Assembly (NCBI RefSeq): GCF_026790145.1
Contig: NZ_JALAMS010000034.1
Span: forward strand, 25,218-89,217
Length of the DNA stretch: 64,000 bases
Source: Bacillus_I endophytica_A
GTDB lineage: Bacteria > Bacillota > Bacilli > Bacillales > Bacillaceae_H
Reading direction: 5' to 3'
This document shows positions 62,243-64,000 of this stretch, in pieces (positions within the stretch are counted from its first letter, which is position 1; each line of letters begins with the position of its first letter). Made by a program: the position numbers and the translations under genes. The notes under the pieces are model-generated. The model searched no databases. It saw only the letters and a list, made by a program, of their open reading frames with translations, and was not told the DNA's origin.

Positions 62243-63247
62243 GTGGATAAGAATAAGTTAAAACTCACATCTTCCGAAATAGGAACACTATGGGGAGAAT
62301 ATATAAACGGAACAATGACAGATGTAGTCAATCGATATATGTTCTCTATTGTTGAAGATGAGTCAATCAAGACCATTTTTGAAGATGCTATTAAGACCTT
62401 TGCAAAACAAAAGAAACAAATCGTAGCTTTTATAGAAAACGAAGGGTTTCCAGTTCCCATTGGATTTACGGAGTCTGATCTCTATAAAGGTACGGAGAAA
62501 TTGTTCACGGATATCTTTTGCTTGAATTACTTACATATCATGACGTTACACGGCTTGCTCGGGCATACCACTGCATTAGGTGTTTCGGTTAGAAAGGACT
62601 TAAGGGATTTTTACGACTCTTGTGATAGTGATGCCAAAAGAATGTATCATCAAACGATTGAGTTATTGCTTGAGAAAGGGAACTTTCAGAGAGATCCTTT
62701 ATTTTATCCTGCCAAAAATCCTGAATTTATTTCTAGTCAAGATTTCACAGATGGCATTTTCGGAAAAGGAAGACGCTTATCTGCACCAGAAATTATAAGT
62801 ATTTCGTTCAACTTGAAAAAGAGTATTATGGCTAAAACGCTTTCTATCGCTTTCAGTCAAGTCGCTCAATCAAAAGAAGTAAGAAAGTTTTTAGAGGATT
62901 CCCAAAACACGGCTGATAAACAGATACAAGCCTTTTCAAAAATCATGCACGCGGATAATTTACCTGTTCCTCGATCGTGGGAAACAGAAGTGACCATTTC
63001 AACCGACTCCCCTTTTTCCGATAAGTTGATGTTGTATCATATTGGTTTCTTGTTCCAAGCTGCACAAGCGTATCACGGAACCGGTTTAGCATCAGCCATG
63101 CGAACAGACCTTATAACCACTTATGAAGGCACCATTCTGAAAAATCTAATGGTAACTAAAAAATGGTTTAATATTATGGTGAAAAATAAATGGTTAGAAC
63201 AACCGCCACTTGCTCCGAATAGAAAGGAAATTGCAAAAGAACAATAA
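62243..63247 (+). CDS. DUF3231-family protein, intact copy
   Basis: A 334-residue protein made of two similar halves. Each half has a helical bundle with a P-x-P turn: FPVPIGFTESDLYKGTEKLF in the first half and LPVPRSWETEVTISTDSPFS in the second. The duplication is typical of DUF3231, which looks ferritin-like in helix pattern. No function is known; the family is confined largely to spore-formers. GTG start behind AGAGGTGA. The membrane protein downstream (29 bp gap) may be in the same transcript. A broken paralogue lies at 51486-52490. Confidence 0.9.
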   Translation: MDKNKLKLTSSEIGTLWGEYINGTMTDVVNRYMFSIVEDESIKTIFEDAIKTFAKQKKQIVAFIENEGFPVPIGFTESDLYKGTEKLFTDIFCLNYLHIMTLHGLLGHTTALGVSVRKDLRDFYDSCDSDAKRMYHQTIELLLEKGNFQRDPLFYPAKNPEFISSQDFTDGIFGKGRRLSAPEIISISFNLKKSIMAKTLSIAFSQVAQSKEVRKFLEDSQNTADKQIQAFSKIMHADNLPVPRSWETEVTISTDSPFSDKLMLYHIGFLFQAAQAYHGTGLASAMRTDLITTYEGTILKNLMVTKKWFNIMVKNKWLEQPPLAPNRKEIAKEQ

Positions 63248-63276
63248 TTAAAATACTATTTCTAGGGTAGATTTAA

Positions 63277-63732
63277 GTGAAGAATAATCCATTTGAAAAG
63301 TTAATGTGGAGTATTGCACTTCCTGGATTTGGCCAATATTTAAACGGTAAATATGTTAAAGGCACAGTTTTACTAATTCTCGAATTTTTGATTAATGTAC
63401 AAGCGAATTTTAACGAAGTCATTATTTTAAGTTTTCAAGGGGATATTTTATCGGCTATCCAACACACGAATTATCCATGGTTGATGTTTTATCCGTGTGT
63501 ATACTTTTTTGCGGCGTGGGATGCTTTTAAAGATGCCGGAGGAGGAAAAGACGGATATTCTTTTCTTCCGTTTGTATTCAGCGCCTATTTTGTAACTGTA
63601 GGAGCCATTTATTCCTCAACATTGACAATCTTTGGGGTGTTATGGGGTCCTGTGTGGCTGCCTATGTTATTTGTACTTCCCGGCGTAGTAATTGGTTTAG
63701 TTGTTCAAGTCCTTTGTAGATGGGTCCTTTAA
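63277..63732 (+). CDS. Hypothetical polytopic membrane protein
   Basis: A 151-residue protein with about four hydrophobic helices. The N-terminus MWSIALPGFGQYLNGKYVKG resembles the P-G-x-G-x-x-Y-x-x-G turn of TM2-like proteins. DAFKDAGGGKDGYSFLPF is a polar loop in the middle. Function unknown. The GTG start has only a weak AGGG upstream. Follows the DUF3231 gene at 29 bp and may be translated from the same mRNA. Confidence 0.7.
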   Translation: MKNNPFEKLMWSIALPGFGQYLNGKYVKGTVLLILEFLINVQANFNEVIILSFQGDILSAIQHTNYPWLMFYPCVYFFAAWDAFKDAGGGKDGYSFLPFVFSAYFVTVGAIYSSTLTIFGVLWGPVWLPMLFVLPGVVIGLVVQVLCRWVL

Positions 63733-64000
63733 TAGAGATCAGAAAAAGGAATACTGTATAATATCCCATCCTTTACTGCGAGGTATAAGGTACCCTTTTG
63801 AGTAGGAATATAGGTAATGTCACCGACCCATATTTTATTTCGTCCGTCTGTATGAAAAACTTGATTTAAGAGGTTGGGTCTTTCTATAGAAGGTGATTTC
63901 TTATTATAACGCTTATAGCGATACCGACTTCCTTTCGCATACACGTTCATTTGACGCATTAGTTTGCCTACTCTTTTTCGATTTACCTTGATTCCCTTCT
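63729..64000 (-). pseudogene. IS3-family (IS150-type) transposase OrfB fragment, runs off the window
   Basis: The frame enters from beyond 64000 with KGIKVNRKRVGKLMRQMNVY and continues to HTDGRNKIWVGDITYIPTQK, GTLYLAV. This is the helix-turn-helix and first Asp (VGDITYIP) of the rve integrase domain. After YLAV relatives read FLDxFSRKIVGW; here it reads KDGILYSIPFSDLY and stops at 63729. The 3' part is thus replaced or deleted, and this copy is not functional. Confidence 0.82.

Overview
The window is low-GC Gram-positive DNA from a spore-forming Bacillaceae. An SspH-type spore protein, an IseA-type autolysin inhibitor under a WalR-type box, a collagen-like exosporium-type protein and strong AGGAGG ribosome binding sites all point that way. 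The gene mix resembles the Priestia (Bacillus) megaterium group, but that placement is inference. No rRNA, tRNA or CRISPR array was seen. Most genes lie on the minus strand and read right to left.

Left part (1-8 kb): an AraC/GyrI-type regulator, a membrane-anchored Mrr-like nuclease, a small VirD4-like ATPase paired with an XRE regulator, a tightly overlapped HAD phosphatase / histidine kinase / response regulator operon, and two small membrane proteins, one of them a 58-residue protein with a TTG start.

First catabolic block (8.2-15.2 kb): an IclR regulator, a TIM-barrel protein, a fumarylacetoacetase-family hydrolase, a KdgT-type permease, and a split UxaA-type dehydratase. The dehydratase comprises one SAF-domain protein and two large-chain paralogues that have lost opposite halves of the family signature residues. 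Second catabolic block (16-29.7 kb): an aromatic-ring degradation operon with Rieske dioxygenase alpha and beta subunits, a 4Fe-4S ferredoxin, a diol-dehydrogenase-type SDR, an extradiol dioxygenase, an alpha/beta hydrolase, an aldehyde dehydrogenase, a ThDP enzyme, an aspartate-dehydrogenase-like protein, a second SDR with altered catalytic residues and a cupin. An IclR regulator and a divergent MFS carrier flank it. Matching ATAAAAC/GTTTTAT inverted repeats lie in front of both transcription units. No reductase for the dioxygenase is present.

Central part (30-45 kb): sspH; an oxidative pentose-phosphate operon (zwf, a remnant of transketolase, gnd, transaldolase); an old yellow enzyme with a MarR regulator and two copies of a palindromic element; an UlaG/NAPE-PLD-like metallohydrolase; an inositol/sugar-type operon (Gfo/Idh dehydrogenase, IolE-like isomerase, sugar porter) with a divergent AraC regulator; and iseA.

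Right part (45-64 kb): a CitMHS transporter, an SSS transporter with a DUF3311 partner, an M14 carboxypeptidase, a collagen-like surface protein with a divergent glycosyltransferase, and an intact DUF3231 protein. This stretch is rich in decaying genes: an HD hydrolase with two stops, a frameshifted YtcJ-type amidohydrolase, a DUF3231 gene with one nonsense codon, a HIT-protein fragment, an IS1595-type transposase tail, a glycosyltransferase stub, a membrane protein broken by a 10-bp tandem duplication, and an IS3-type transposase fragment at the edge. A small hairpin-carrying dispersed repeat occurs at least five times between 51.2 and 58.1 kb.
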